Assembly (NCBI RefSeq): GCF_014199265.1
Contig: NZ_JACIJG010000028.1
Location: 1 to 37,914 of the forward strand
Length of the DNA: 37,914 nt
Reading direction: 5' to 3'
From: Brucella daejeonensis
GTDB taxonomy: Bacteria; Pseudomonadota; Alphaproteobacteria; Rhizobiales; Rhizobiaceae
Below are positions 7,648-15,414 of this stretch, in pieces. A program made the position numbers and the translations under genes. The notes below the pieces were generated by a model, which ran no database searches, had not been told where the DNA came from, and saw only the letters and a list, made by a program, of their open reading frames with translations. The first letter of the stretch is position 1; each line of letters begins with the position of its first letter.

Positions 7648-8694
7648 TTGAAAAAATTTCTAGCATCCGTGGCGATAGCCATGACCGTGGCCATTCCGCA
7701 TGCTTTTGCGGAAGGCGTCGTTGACACATCGAAGATCAACAAGGAACTGATCACCACCGCCAGCGACAAGAAATACACCATCGCAACCGTCGTGAAGGTG
7801 GACGGCATTGCCTGGTTCGACCGGATGCGCGACGGCGTCGACCAGTTCAAGGCCGATACCGGCAATGACGTGTGGATGGTCGGCCCCAGCCAGGCAGATG
7901 CTGCCGCGCAGGTTCAGATAGTCGAAAACCTTATCGCCCAGGGCGTTGACGCCATTGCCATCGTGCCATTCTCCGTCGAAGCGGTTGAACCGGTTCTGAA
8001 GAAAGCGCGCGACCGCGGCATCGTGGTCATCAGCCACGAAGCATCCAACATCCAGAACGTCGATTACGATATCGAAGCCTTTGACAACAAGGCCTACGGC
8101 GCGAACCTCATGAAGGAACTCGGCAAGTCGATGGGGGGCAAGGGCAAATATGTCACGACCGTTGGCAGCCTGACCTCCAAGTCGCAGATGGAATGGATCG
8201 ACGGTGCCGTTGAATACCAGAAGGCCAATTTCCCCGAAATGGAAGAAGCGACCGGCCGTCTTGAAACCTATGACGACGCCAACACCGACTACAACAAGCT
8301 CAAGGAAGCGATGACCGCCTATCCGGACATCAAGGGCATTCTCGGTGCGCCAATGCCGACCTCCGCCGGAGCCGGACGCCTGATCGCCGAAGGCGGGCTT
8401 AAGGGCAAGGTCTTTTTCGCAGGCACGGGCCTGGTCTCGGTCGCCGGCGAATATCTGAAAAACGACGATATCCAGTACATCCAGTTCTGGGACCCTGCCG
8501 TTGCAGGCTACGCCATGAACATGCTGGCCGTCGCCGCACTTGAGAAGAAGAACGACCAGATCAAGGCCGGTCTCAATCTGGGCCTGCCCGGCTATGAAAG
8601 CCTGTTGGCGCCGGACGCTGCCAAACCGAACCTGCTTTATGGCGCAGGCTGGGTCGGCGTGACCAAGGAAAACATGGATAAGTACGACTTCTGA
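7648..8694 (+). CDS. Sugar ABC transporter substrate-binding protein
   Basis: This 348-residue periplasmic binding protein belongs to the ribose/LsrB-like class (Peripla_BP_4). It starts at TTG 7648 behind a strong GGGAGGA site (7634-7640). No ATG is suitably placed, and a normal Sec signal peptide (charged KK, hydrophobic core, cleavage after PHAFA) begins exactly there. The mature part shows GVDQFKADTGNDVWMVGP, ENLIAQGVDAIAIVPFS, DRGIVVISHEASNIQ, DDANTDYNKLKEAMTAYP and KGILGAPMPTSAGAG. The class resembles autoinducer-2 and rhamnose binders, so a sugar furanose or pyranose ligand is expected. The kinase and DeoC downstream favour 2-deoxyribose. A perfect hairpin follows the stop. Confidence 0.9.
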   Translation: MKKFLASVAIAMTVAIPHAFAEGVVDTSKINKELITTASDKKYTIATVVKVDGIAWFDRMRDGVDQFKADTGNDVWMVGPSQADAAAQVQIVENLIAQGVDAIAIVPFSVEAVEPVLKKARDRGIVVISHEASNIQNVDYDIEAFDNKAYGANLMKELGKSMGGKGKYVTTVGSLTSKSQMEWIDGAVEYQKANFPEMEEATGRLETYDDANTDYNKLKEAMTAYPDIKGILGAPMPTSAGAGRLIAEGGLKGKVFFAGTGLVSVAGEYLKNDDIQYIQFWDPAVAGYAMNMLAVAALEKKNDQIKAGLNLGLPGYESLLAPDAAKPNLLYGAGWVGVTKENMDKYDF

Positions 8695-8713
8695 TATCCA
8701 TGGCTGCCTCTGA

Positions 8714-8737
8714 CGGGAGGGGTTCCTGCCCCTCCCG
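8714..8737 (+). other. Hairpin after the ABC binding-protein gene
   Basis: CGGGAGGGG (8714-8722), loop TTCCTG and CCCCTCCCG (8729-8737) form a perfect 9-bp stem in the 80-base gap between the binding-protein and ATPase genes. There is no T tract. It probably stabilises the 3' end of the binding-protein message or partly attenuates transcription, which would give excess binding protein. Confidence 0.65.
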
Positions 8738-8774
8738 CCGGACAAATCGCATTCCAGCCTTGCACGAGGCCATC

Positions 8775-10277
8775 ATGAGTGAAAACTTGATCGAACTGCG
8801 CCATATCGGAAAACGCTTCGGCGGCGTCAGGGCGCTGGACGACGTTTCCTTTGCCATCAAGCCCGGCGAAATCCACTGCCTCGCAGGTGAGAACGGCTCC
8901 GGTAAATCCACTATTATTAAAGTCATGTCGGGCGTCTACACGCCGGAAGACGGCGAGATACTGATCGACGGCAAGTCCGTTGGCAAACTCAATCCCGTCA
9001 AATCGGTTCAACACGGCATTCAGGTGATCTATCAGGATTTCTCGTTGTTCGGGAACCTGACGGTTGCCGAAAATCTGGCAATCAATACGTTTCTCATCGA
9101 AGGCCGCAAGGGCGTCGACTGGAAACGCGTGCGCGAACTGGCGCAGAAAGCGCTGGACCGGCTCGGCGTCAGCATCGACCTTGACGCGGATGTGGACAGC
9201 CTGCCGACATCGGGCAAGCAGATTGTGGCGATTGCGCGCGCCGTCATGGCTGACGCCCGCCTGATCATCATGGACGAACCGACCACCGCACTGACACGGC
9301 ATGAAGTCGATGCGCTGTTCAGGATCGTGCGCGATATTCAGGCACAGGGCATCGCCGTGCTCTTCGTCAGCCACAAGATGCGCGAGATGCTGGAGATCAG
9401 TGAAAGACTGACTGTCTTTCGCAATGGAAAGAAAGTCGCCGAAGGTCCGATTTCCGATTTCGACGAGCCGTCGATCACCCGCGCCATGACAGGCCAGGAA
9501 CTTACATCGGACCATTATCACTGGGGCCCGCGTGACGGCGCTTCCACCAATCCGACGCTTGAAATCAGGAACCTTACGGTGCCCGGCTCGGTGGAAAATG
9601 CCAGCCTTGCTCTCAATGCGGGCGAGATCGTCGGCATATCGGGACTGATCGGCTCCGGCCGCACGGAACTGGCACTTGCGCTCTTCGGCATGAAGCCGGA
9701 TTTCACGGGCACCGTTCGCATTGAAGGCAAGCAAGTGCACCCCAAAACCGTACAGGAGGGGATTGACTGCGGCATCGCCTATGTACCGGAAGACCGTCTG
9801 ACGGAAGGCCTGTTCCTGACGCAATCGATCGAGCGCAACATCATTGTCACATCGATCGAGAAATTCGTGCGTGGTTTCTTCATCGACCGCAAGAAAGCCG
9901 ATGCCACCACCCGCGAGATGTTTTCAGCAATGCACATCGTCGCTCCCGGTCCGCATACGCCGGTCAATCACCTGTCGGGCGGCAATGCGCAGCGCGTGGT
10001 GCTGGCGCGCTGGCTGCTGACGGGCGCGAAAGTGCTGATCCTCAATGGACCAACCGTCGGTGTCGACGTTGGCTCCAAGGCGCAGATCCACAATATCATT
10101 CGCAAGCTTGCGCGCGATGAAGGTCTTGCTGTCCTGATGATTTCCGACGATGTGCCGGAGCTGGTGCAGAACTGCAATCGTGTGCTGGTGATGCATCGCG
10201 GACGTTTCGTCGACGAGCTTTCCGGCGAAACCATGACCGAAGATGCCGTCAATGACCGGCTCAAGACGCTGAATTGA
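8775..10277 (+). CDS. Sugar ABC transporter ATPase, two-domain (RbsA/MglA type)
   Basis: This 500-residue cytoplasmic protein has two fused nucleotide-binding domains that power import with the two permeases downstream. Domain 1 has Walker A GENGSGKST (38-46), a variant signature PTSGKQIVAIARAV and Walker B LIIMDEPTTAL (D167, E168). Domain 2 has GLIGSGRTELALALFG as its Walker A-like loop and a good signature, HLSGGNAQRVVLARWL. Its Walker B reads VLILNGPTVGVDVG, with asparagine and glycine at residues 424-425 in place of Asp-Glu. Domain 2 therefore probably does not hydrolyse ATP. ATG 8775 has GAGG upstream; the open frame before it includes the hairpin. It overlaps the ribosome site region of the next gene. 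Confidence 0.93.
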   Translation: MSENLIELRHIGKRFGGVRALDDVSFAIKPGEIHCLAGENGSGKSTIIKVMSGVYTPEDGEILIDGKSVGKLNPVKSVQHGIQVIYQDFSLFGNLTVAENLAINTFLIEGRKGVDWKRVRELAQKALDRLGVSIDLDADVDSLPTSGKQIVAIARAVMADARLIIMDEPTTALTRHEVDALFRIVRDIQAQGIAVLFVSHKMREMLEISERLTVFRNGKKVAEGPISDFDEPSITRAMTGQELTSDHYHWGPRDGASTNPTLEIRNLTVPGSVENASLALNAGEIVGISGLIGSGRTELALALFGMKPDFTGTVRIEGKQVHPKTVQEGIDCGIAYVPEDRLTEGLFLTQSIERNIIVTSIEKFVRGFFIDRKKADATTREMFSAMHIVAPGPHTPVNHLSGGNAQRVVLARWLLTGAKVLILNGPTVGVDVGSKAQIHNIIRKLARDEGLAVLMISDDVPELVQNCNRVLVMHRGRFVDELSGETMTEDAVNDRLKTLN

Positions 10278-10288
10278 GGAACCGGCAC

Positions 10289-11266
10289 ATGAAATTCTTT
10301 CGCAGTACCGAATTCATCATTGCCTGCGTTCTGTTCGCAGCCATGGTCATGATCGGCCTCATCAATCCGGCTTTCTGGTCGCTGGACAATATCTTCGGGC
10401 TTCTGCGCTCCAATGTCGTGATCGGCATCATGGCGCTCGGCGTTCTGCTGGTGATGATTTCCGGCGGCATCGATGTTTCCTTCACGGCCTTTGCCATCGC
10501 GGCCATGTATCTGACCGTCCGCGCGATGGTCTATCTCGGCTATGACGGGGTGTTCATCCCGTTCGTGGCGGCAACGCTGATCGGCCTGCTGCTTGGCGCG
10601 TTCAACGGTTTCACCATCCATCGTTTCAAGATGATCCCGCTGATCGTGACACTCGGCACCGGTTCCATCGTTCGAGGGCTTGTGCTGGGCCTGGTCGGCA
10701 CGAGCACCGTCAACATCAACAAGATGCCGAAGGAACTGATCGAATTCGGCAAGACGGATGTGATCTCGCTGACATCGGCCTCCGGCACGACGTTCGGGCT
10801 GACCGCAATGTTTCTCGTCTATCTGGCGCTGGCTCTGCTGATCCACCTGATCCTCAATCATACGATGATGGGGCGCAGCGTTTATGCATATGGCGGCTCG
10901 CCGGAAGCGGCAAAACGCGTTGGTTTCAATACGCGCCGTACGATCTTCTTCGTTTATTGCGTGGCCGGAGCGCTCGCCGGTTTCGCGGGCCTTCTGCATT
11001 CCTCGATGATCTGGCTTGCCAATCCGCGCGATTTCGTCGGGCTCGAGTTGGACGTGATCGCAGCCGTGGTTCTGGGCGGCGCCTCGATCTTCGGCGGACG
11101 CGGCACGGTTCTCGGCACGCTGATGGGGGTCTTCATGCTCGTCATGGTCAAGAATTCGCTCATCATCATGAAGGTGGACACGACATGGCAGCGTGTCGTG
11201 GTGGGGCTCATCATCATCGTCGCCACAGCCATCACCGCATGGCGTGACCGCAAACACATCGCCTGA
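10289..11266 (+). CDS. Sugar ABC transporter permease (first)
   Basis: This 325-residue inner-membrane protein of the BPD_transp_2 (RbsC-like) family forms one half of the transport channel. It has about ten hydrophobic segments. Family signatures are ALGVLLVMISGGIDVSFTAFA, PLIVTLGTGSIVRGLVLGL, GRSVYAYGGSPEAAKRVGFN (the cytoplasmic ATPase-coupling segment) and ELDVIAAVVLGGASIFGGRG. ATG 10289 is chosen for GAGGA at 10276-10280; an upstream in-frame TTG at 10274 overlaps the ATPase gene and lacks a ribosome site. It is followed by a second, different permease, so the channel is a heterodimer. Confidence 0.92.
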   Translation: MKFFRSTEFIIACVLFAAMVMIGLINPAFWSLDNIFGLLRSNVVIGIMALGVLLVMISGGIDVSFTAFAIAAMYLTVRAMVYLGYDGVFIPFVAATLIGLLLGAFNGFTIHRFKMIPLIVTLGTGSIVRGLVLGLVGTSTVNINKMPKELIEFGKTDVISLTSASGTTFGLTAMFLVYLALALLIHLILNHTMMGRSVYAYGGSPEAAKRVGFNTRRTIFFVYCVAGALAGFAGLLHSSMIWLANPRDFVGLELDVIAAVVLGGASIFGGRGTVLGTLMGVFMLVMVKNSLIIMKVDTTWQRVVVGLIIIVATAITAWRDRKHIA

Positions 11267-11280
11267 AGGGAGAACGCGAC

Positions 11281-12279
11281 ATGAAACAGTCTTTCGACAT
11301 GCGCCGTATCCTTGGCGGCGATAACAACATCATCCAGCTCATCGTCATTACCGTGCTGGTCTTTGCGCTGATGACCTGGATGAACCCGGACAAGTTCCTG
11401 CGCTATTACAACTTCGAATCCATCAGCTACATCATGCCGGAGCTGGGCATCCTCTCGGTCGCCATGATGATTGCCATGCTCACGGGCGGCATCGATCTTT
11501 CAGTGGTGGGCATCGCCAATCTGGCGGGCATCGTAGCCGGGGTTTATTTCCATTCTTCCATGGTGCAGGCGGCACAGGCTTCCGGTTCGGGAATGCTGTT
11601 TTATACCGTCGTGGGCATATTGCTCGCCCTGCTGGTCGGACTGGTATCGGGATTGGTCAACGGCCTGTTGATAGCCAAGCTGCGCATCACGCCAATCCTT
11701 GCCACACTTGGCACCGGACAGGTGTTGATGGGGCTTGCCCTGGTTCTAACCGGCGGACCTGCCATCGTCGGTTTTCCCGATGCGTGGAACTGGATCGGCA
11801 ACGGCAAGATGTTCGGCATTGCTGCTCCATTCCTGCTGTTCATCGCAATATGCATCGTCGTGGCCATTCTCCTGACACGCACGACACTCGGCATCAATCT
11901 CATGCTGATCGGCACCAATCCGCGCGCAGCCGTCTTTGCCGGTATCCGCAAGGATCGCATGATCCTCTATTCCTATATGCTCACCGGCGTGCTTGCCTCC
12001 ATAGCCGGGATCATCCTTTCGGGCCGCACCAACGCCGCCAAGTCGGACTATGGCGCATCCTATCTGCTACAGGCAGTCCTCATTGCCGTTCTCGGGGGCA
12101 CCAATCCGGCAGGCGGAAAGGGACGTGTGCTGGGCATCGCCATCGCGCTGATTGCTCTGATGCTGCTTTCCTCCGGCTTCCAGATGATGCGGTTTTCCAA
12201 CCACCTCATCGATTTTATCTGGGGCGCTTTCCTCATTCTCGTCATCGCGATCAACGCATCGCACAGTCAGGGCAGGTGA
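11281..12279 (+). CDS. Sugar ABC transporter permease (second)
   Basis: This 332-residue membrane protein belongs to the same RbsC-like family as its upstream neighbour but is clearly diverged. Landmarks are LSVAMMIAMLTGGIDLSVVGIA, ITPILATLGTGQVLMGLALVL, LGINLMLIGTNPRAAVFAGI (coupling segment) and YLLQAVLIAVLGGTNPAGGKG. Two non-identical permeases with a two-domain ATPase are the LsrCD-like arrangement, unlike the single homodimeric permease of ribose systems. An AGGGAGAA site precedes ATG 11281, and the DUF4432 gene begins six bases after its stop. Confidence 0.92.
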   Translation: MKQSFDMRRILGGDNNIIQLIVITVLVFALMTWMNPDKFLRYYNFESISYIMPELGILSVAMMIAMLTGGIDLSVVGIANLAGIVAGVYFHSSMVQAAQASGSGMLFYTVVGILLALLVGLVSGLVNGLLIAKLRITPILATLGTGQVLMGLALVLTGGPAIVGFPDAWNWIGNGKMFGIAAPFLLFIAICIVVAILLTRTTLGINLMLIGTNPRAAVFAGIRKDRMILYSYMLTGVLASIAGIILSGRTNAAKSDYGASYLLQAVLIAVLGGTNPAGGKGRVLGIAIALIALMLLSSGFQMMRFSNHLIDFIWGAFLILVIAINASHSQGR

Positions 12280-12285
12280 TCCCTT

Positions 12286-13377
12286 ATGCAGGACATTGAA
12301 TTTCATCTTCGCCGTCAGGATTTTGTCCAACAGCCGCATGTCATCGCCAATACCTACGGTCTCAGCGTTACGGCCTTTCGTTATCCAAGCGGTATCGAGG
12401 CGCTGCTCGTCGAGAACGAACGCGGCAATATCATCGTGCTGCCCTTCATGGGGCAGATGGTCTGGGGGGCGGAATTCGACGGCATCGATCTGACCATGGG
12501 CAACAGCTTCTCCATGCCACGCCCGGCAACGACCATCGTCGAGACCTATGGCTGCTTTGCGTTCCATAGCGGTATCCTGCGCAATGGCTGTCCCTCCCCT
12601 GAGGACAACCATCTTCTGCATGGCGAAATGGCTTGCGCAAAGATGGACAAGGCCGGTCTTCTGTTCGGCCATGACGAGCGCGGCGCCTTCGTCGAGATCA
12701 CCGGCGAATATGAATATGTGATGGGTTTCGGCGCGCATTATCTGGCACGGCCAAGCGTGCGGCTTCACGCCGATGAAACGCTCTTCGACATCACCATGGA
12801 CGTCGAGAACCTTTCATCCGCTCCGATGGAGCTGATGTATATGTGCCACGTCAATTTTGCTTACGCGGAAGATGGGCGGATTGTGCAGCCGGTGCCTTAC
12901 ACGCCGGAGCACGTGCAAGTGCGGACCGCCGTTCCCGGCCACGTTACGCCCAACGATGAATACCTGTCGCTGATCGATGAACTGGCCACCGATCCAGCCG
13001 CGATGGAAGTGCTGGACGAACCGGAGCGTTACGATCCCGAGCAGGTTTTCTATATTCGCGGACTGCCGAAAGATACCGATGGCAACACGCATCTGATGAT
13101 GCGGCTTCCAGAAGGCGACGGTTTTGGCATTTCGTACCCGACCGAAATCTTCCCCAAGACCGTACGCTGGATTCTTGTGAACGGGGATTCCCAGGTTGCA
13201 GCCTTTGCCCTGCCCTCGACCTGCGAGCCGGAGGGCTATCTGGCGGAAAAGGCCAAGAACAATGTGCAGGTACTGGCATCGGGAGAGCGCGCCGTTTTCC
13301 CTGTGCGCGTCGGCTATCTCGATACGGCAGCCGCCGAGCAGTTCGAAACAGGAATCCGTTCACTCCAGACCGCCTGA
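12286..13377 (+). CDS. DUF4432 aldose-1-epimerase-like protein (candidate mutarotase)
   Basis: This 363-residue cytoplasmic protein has the DUF4432 version of the galactose mutarotase-like beta-sandwich. Characteristic segments are LPFMGQMVWGAEFDG, the first conserved histidine region EDNHLLHGEMACAKM, a second in MYMCHVNFAYAEDG and the acidic FGISYPTEIFPKTVRWILVN. The two histidine motifs match the positions of catalytic histidines in aldose 1-epimerases. In deoxyribose-positive enterobacteria a mutarotase (DeoM) sits with the kinase and transporter, so conversion of deoxyribose anomers is the likely role. This is inference from family and context. It is closely spaced with both neighbours (6 and 18 bases). 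Confidence 0.82.
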   Translation: MQDIEFHLRRQDFVQQPHVIANTYGLSVTAFRYPSGIEALLVENERGNIIVLPFMGQMVWGAEFDGIDLTMGNSFSMPRPATTIVETYGCFAFHSGILRNGCPSPEDNHLLHGEMACAKMDKAGLLFGHDERGAFVEITGEYEYVMGFGAHYLARPSVRLHADETLFDITMDVENLSSAPMELMYMCHVNFAYAEDGRIVQPVPYTPEHVQVRTAVPGHVTPNDEYLSLIDELATDPAAMEVLDEPERYDPEQVFYIRGLPKDTDGNTHLMMRLPEGDGFGISYPTEIFPKTVRWILVNGDSQVAAFALPSTCEPEGYLAEKAKNNVQVLASGERAVFPVRVGYLDTAAAEQFETGIRSLQTA

Positions 13378-13395
13378 ATTTGAAGGAAATACCCC

Positions 13396-14340
13396 ATGAC
13401 GAAGAAAATCGGTGTGGTCGGCTCCAACATGGTGGATCTCATCACCTATGTGAACCGTATGCCCGGCCCCGGCGAAACGCTGGAAGCGCCGACATTTGAG
13501 ATCGGCTGCGGCGGCAAGGGCGCCAATCAGGCCGTGGCCGCCGCGCGCCTTGGCGCGGACGTGCTGATGGTCACCCGTGTGGGCGACGACATTTTCGCCG
13601 ACAACACCATCAGCAATCTGAACCAGTTCGGCGTCGATACGCGTCATGTGCGCAAAGTTCCTGGTAAATCGAGCGGCGTAGCACCCATCTTTGTCGAACC
13701 ATCGGGCGAAAACTCGATCCTGATCGTCAAGGGAGCCAACGCCGATCTTCTGCCCGCCGAAGTCGACAGGGCCGCCGATGATTTGAAAAGCTGCGGCCTC
13801 ATCCTGATGCAGATGGAAGTGCCGGTCGAGACCGTCTACCACACCATCGCTTTCGCCGCCGAAAACGGCATCGAAACAATTCTGAACCCGGCCCCGGCCG
13901 CCGCCGATCTTGACCCCGAGTTGATCCGTCAGGTGACTTTTCTCGTGCCGAACGAGAGCGAGCTGGCGATCCTCTCCGGCTTGCCTACCGGCACAGACGA
14001 TGAAATCGTCACAGCCGCACGTTCTCTCATCGCGCGCGGCATCCGCACCGTCATCGTCACGCTCGGCGGACGCGGCGCGCGCATGATTACCGCGAGCGAA
14101 ATCGTCAATATTCCGCCGGTCAAGGTCACGCCGAAGGACACGACCGGCGCGGGCGACGCATTTATCGGCTCCTTCGCCCGCTTTTACGCAGAAACCGGCA
14201 ATGTGGAAGCATCGCTTCGCAAAGCAGCGCTTTATGCGGCCCATTCCATCACCCGGCCCGGCACACAGAAAGCCTATGCCAGTTGGGAAGAATTCGAAAC
14301 GTTCTGCCGCGATCACGCTCCCTCGACCCAACACGCCTGA
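13396..14340 (+). CDS. Ribokinase-family (PfkB) sugar kinase, candidate deoxyribokinase
   Basis: This 314-residue cytoplasmic kinase phosphorylates a sugar with ATP. PfkB signatures are GCGGKGANQAVAAARLGADV (about residues 38-57), LNPAPA (163-168), VPNESELAILSG and the second signature DTTGAGDAFIGSF, in which D254 is the catalytic base. Length and motif order match RbsK and the deoxyribokinase DeoK, which are hard to tell apart by sequence. Lying immediately before deoC, it most likely makes 2-deoxy-D-ribose 5-phosphate, the DeoC substrate; ribose kinase activity is the alternative. An AAGGA site precedes ATG 13396. Confidence 0.92.
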   Translation: MTKKIGVVGSNMVDLITYVNRMPGPGETLEAPTFEIGCGGKGANQAVAAARLGADVLMVTRVGDDIFADNTISNLNQFGVDTRHVRKVPGKSSGVAPIFVEPSGENSILIVKGANADLLPAEVDRAADDLKSCGLILMQMEVPVETVYHTIAFAAENGIETILNPAPAAADLDPELIRQVTFLVPNESELAILSGLPTGTDDEIVTAARSLIARGIRTVIVTLGGRGARMITASEIVNIPPVKVTPKDTTGAGDAFIGSFARFYAETGNVEASLRKAALYAAHSITRPGTQKAYASWEEFETFCRDHAPSTQHA

Positions 14341-14380
14341 TCGCCCCTGAACGTGGCTGAACCTATGAACGGACAATGAA

Positions 14381-15340
14381 ATGACCGAAGCCCTCCCCCG
14401 CAATAACGGGACATCGCTCAAGCCTGAATGGTTTGAGGACGTGTCTGTCAATCGCAGCGCTTCCGAACGTCGCGCCGCCACGATCAGCGCCCGCCGTTCG
14501 GTGAAAAAGGAATATCAGGCCGCGTGGCTCATCCGCGCCATCCAGTGCATCGACCTCACCACGCTTGCGGGTGACGACACGGCGGGCCGCGTGCGCCGGC
14601 TCTGCGCCAAGGCGCGCCGCCCGGTGCGCGAGGATATTCTGGAAGCGCTCGGCCTTGCAGATGCAGGCATTACCACCGGCGCGGTCTGCGTCTATCCGAC
14701 CATGGTGCCGCATGCCGTGAAGGCGCTCGAAGGTTCCGGCATCCCGGTCGCCTCCGTTGCAACCGGCTTTCCCGCCGGACTGGCCCCATTGCCGCTTCGC
14801 CTTGCCGAAATCACCTATGCCGTCGAACAGGGTGCACGCGAAATCGATATCGTGATTACCCGTGAGCATGTGCTGACACAGAACTGGTCAGCCCTCTACG
14901 ACGAGATTGCCGCGATGCGAGAGGTCTGTGGGAATGCTCATATGAAGGCAATCCTCGCCACCGGCGATCTCAACACGCTGACCAATGTCTATCGCGCCTC
15001 GATGGTAGCGATGCAGGCAGGTTCCGATTTCATCAAAACCTCAACGGGCAAGGAAGACGTCAACGCCACCTTGCCGGTGAGCCTGACCATGATACGGGCG
15101 CTGCGCGATTACGGCGAGCTTTCCGGTCAAAGCGTCGGCTTCAAACCTGCGGGTGGCCTCAAGACCGCCAAGGACGCGCTCGCCTGGCTCACGCTGATGA
15201 AGGAAGAGCTCGGCAATCGCTGGCTGGAACCCGATCTGTTCCGCATCGGCGCAAGCTCGCTTCTCGGCGATATCGAACGGCAATTGGAACACTTCGTGAC
15301 CGGACGCTACTCCGCCGCCAACCGTCACGCTGCTGCTTAA
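14381..15340 (+). CDS. deoC: Deoxyribose-phosphate aldolase
   Basis: This 319-residue class I aldolase cleaves 2-deoxy-D-ribose 5-phosphate to glyceraldehyde 3-phosphate and acetaldehyde. The TIM-barrel core holds QCIDLTTLAGDDT, VCVYPTMVPHAVKAL, GAREIDIVI (D156), the Schiff-base segment SDFIKTSTGK (K219) and GFKPAGGLKTA (K255); these three match the E. coli Asp102/Lys167/Lys201 set. An N-terminal extension of about 45 residues makes it longer than E. coli DeoC (259) but similar to the long form in other proteobacteria and eukaryotes. It sits 40 bases after the kinase and 74 bases before the aldehyde dehydrogenase. Its ribosome site is weak. Confidence 0.95.
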   Translation: MTEALPRNNGTSLKPEWFEDVSVNRSASERRAATISARRSVKKEYQAAWLIRAIQCIDLTTLAGDDTAGRVRRLCAKARRPVREDILEALGLADAGITTGAVCVYPTMVPHAVKALEGSGIPVASVATGFPAGLAPLPLRLAEITYAVEQGAREIDIVITREHVLTQNWSALYDEIAAMREVCGNAHMKAILATGDLNTLTNVYRASMVAMQAGSDFIKTSTGKEDVNATLPVSLTMIRALRDYGELSGQSVGFKPAGGLKTAKDALAWLTLMKEELGNRWLEPDLFRIGASSLLGDIERQLEHFVTGRYSAANRHAAA

Positions 15341-15414
15341 ATTTGGAATTTCGCATTCTCCTACGCAAAACGGCTTCGCACTTTTGCTGGAAATGCACGT
15401 AAGGAAAATTTGAA

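Noticed and set aside
7406..7651. Short open frame in the leader of the sugar operon
   Set aside because: Overlaps the promoter -10 and the binding-protein ribosome site, with no ribosome site of its own and no conserved-looking sequence.
9968..11257. Minus-strand open frame (429 codons) opposite the ATPase end and first permease
   Set aside because: His/Asp/Glu-rich composition without motifs; mirrors a hydrophobic permease on the other strand.
12286..13377. DUF4432 protein as a structural or transport component
   Set aside because: It has no signal peptide or membrane segment, and its two histidine motifs match mutarotase-like enzymes.
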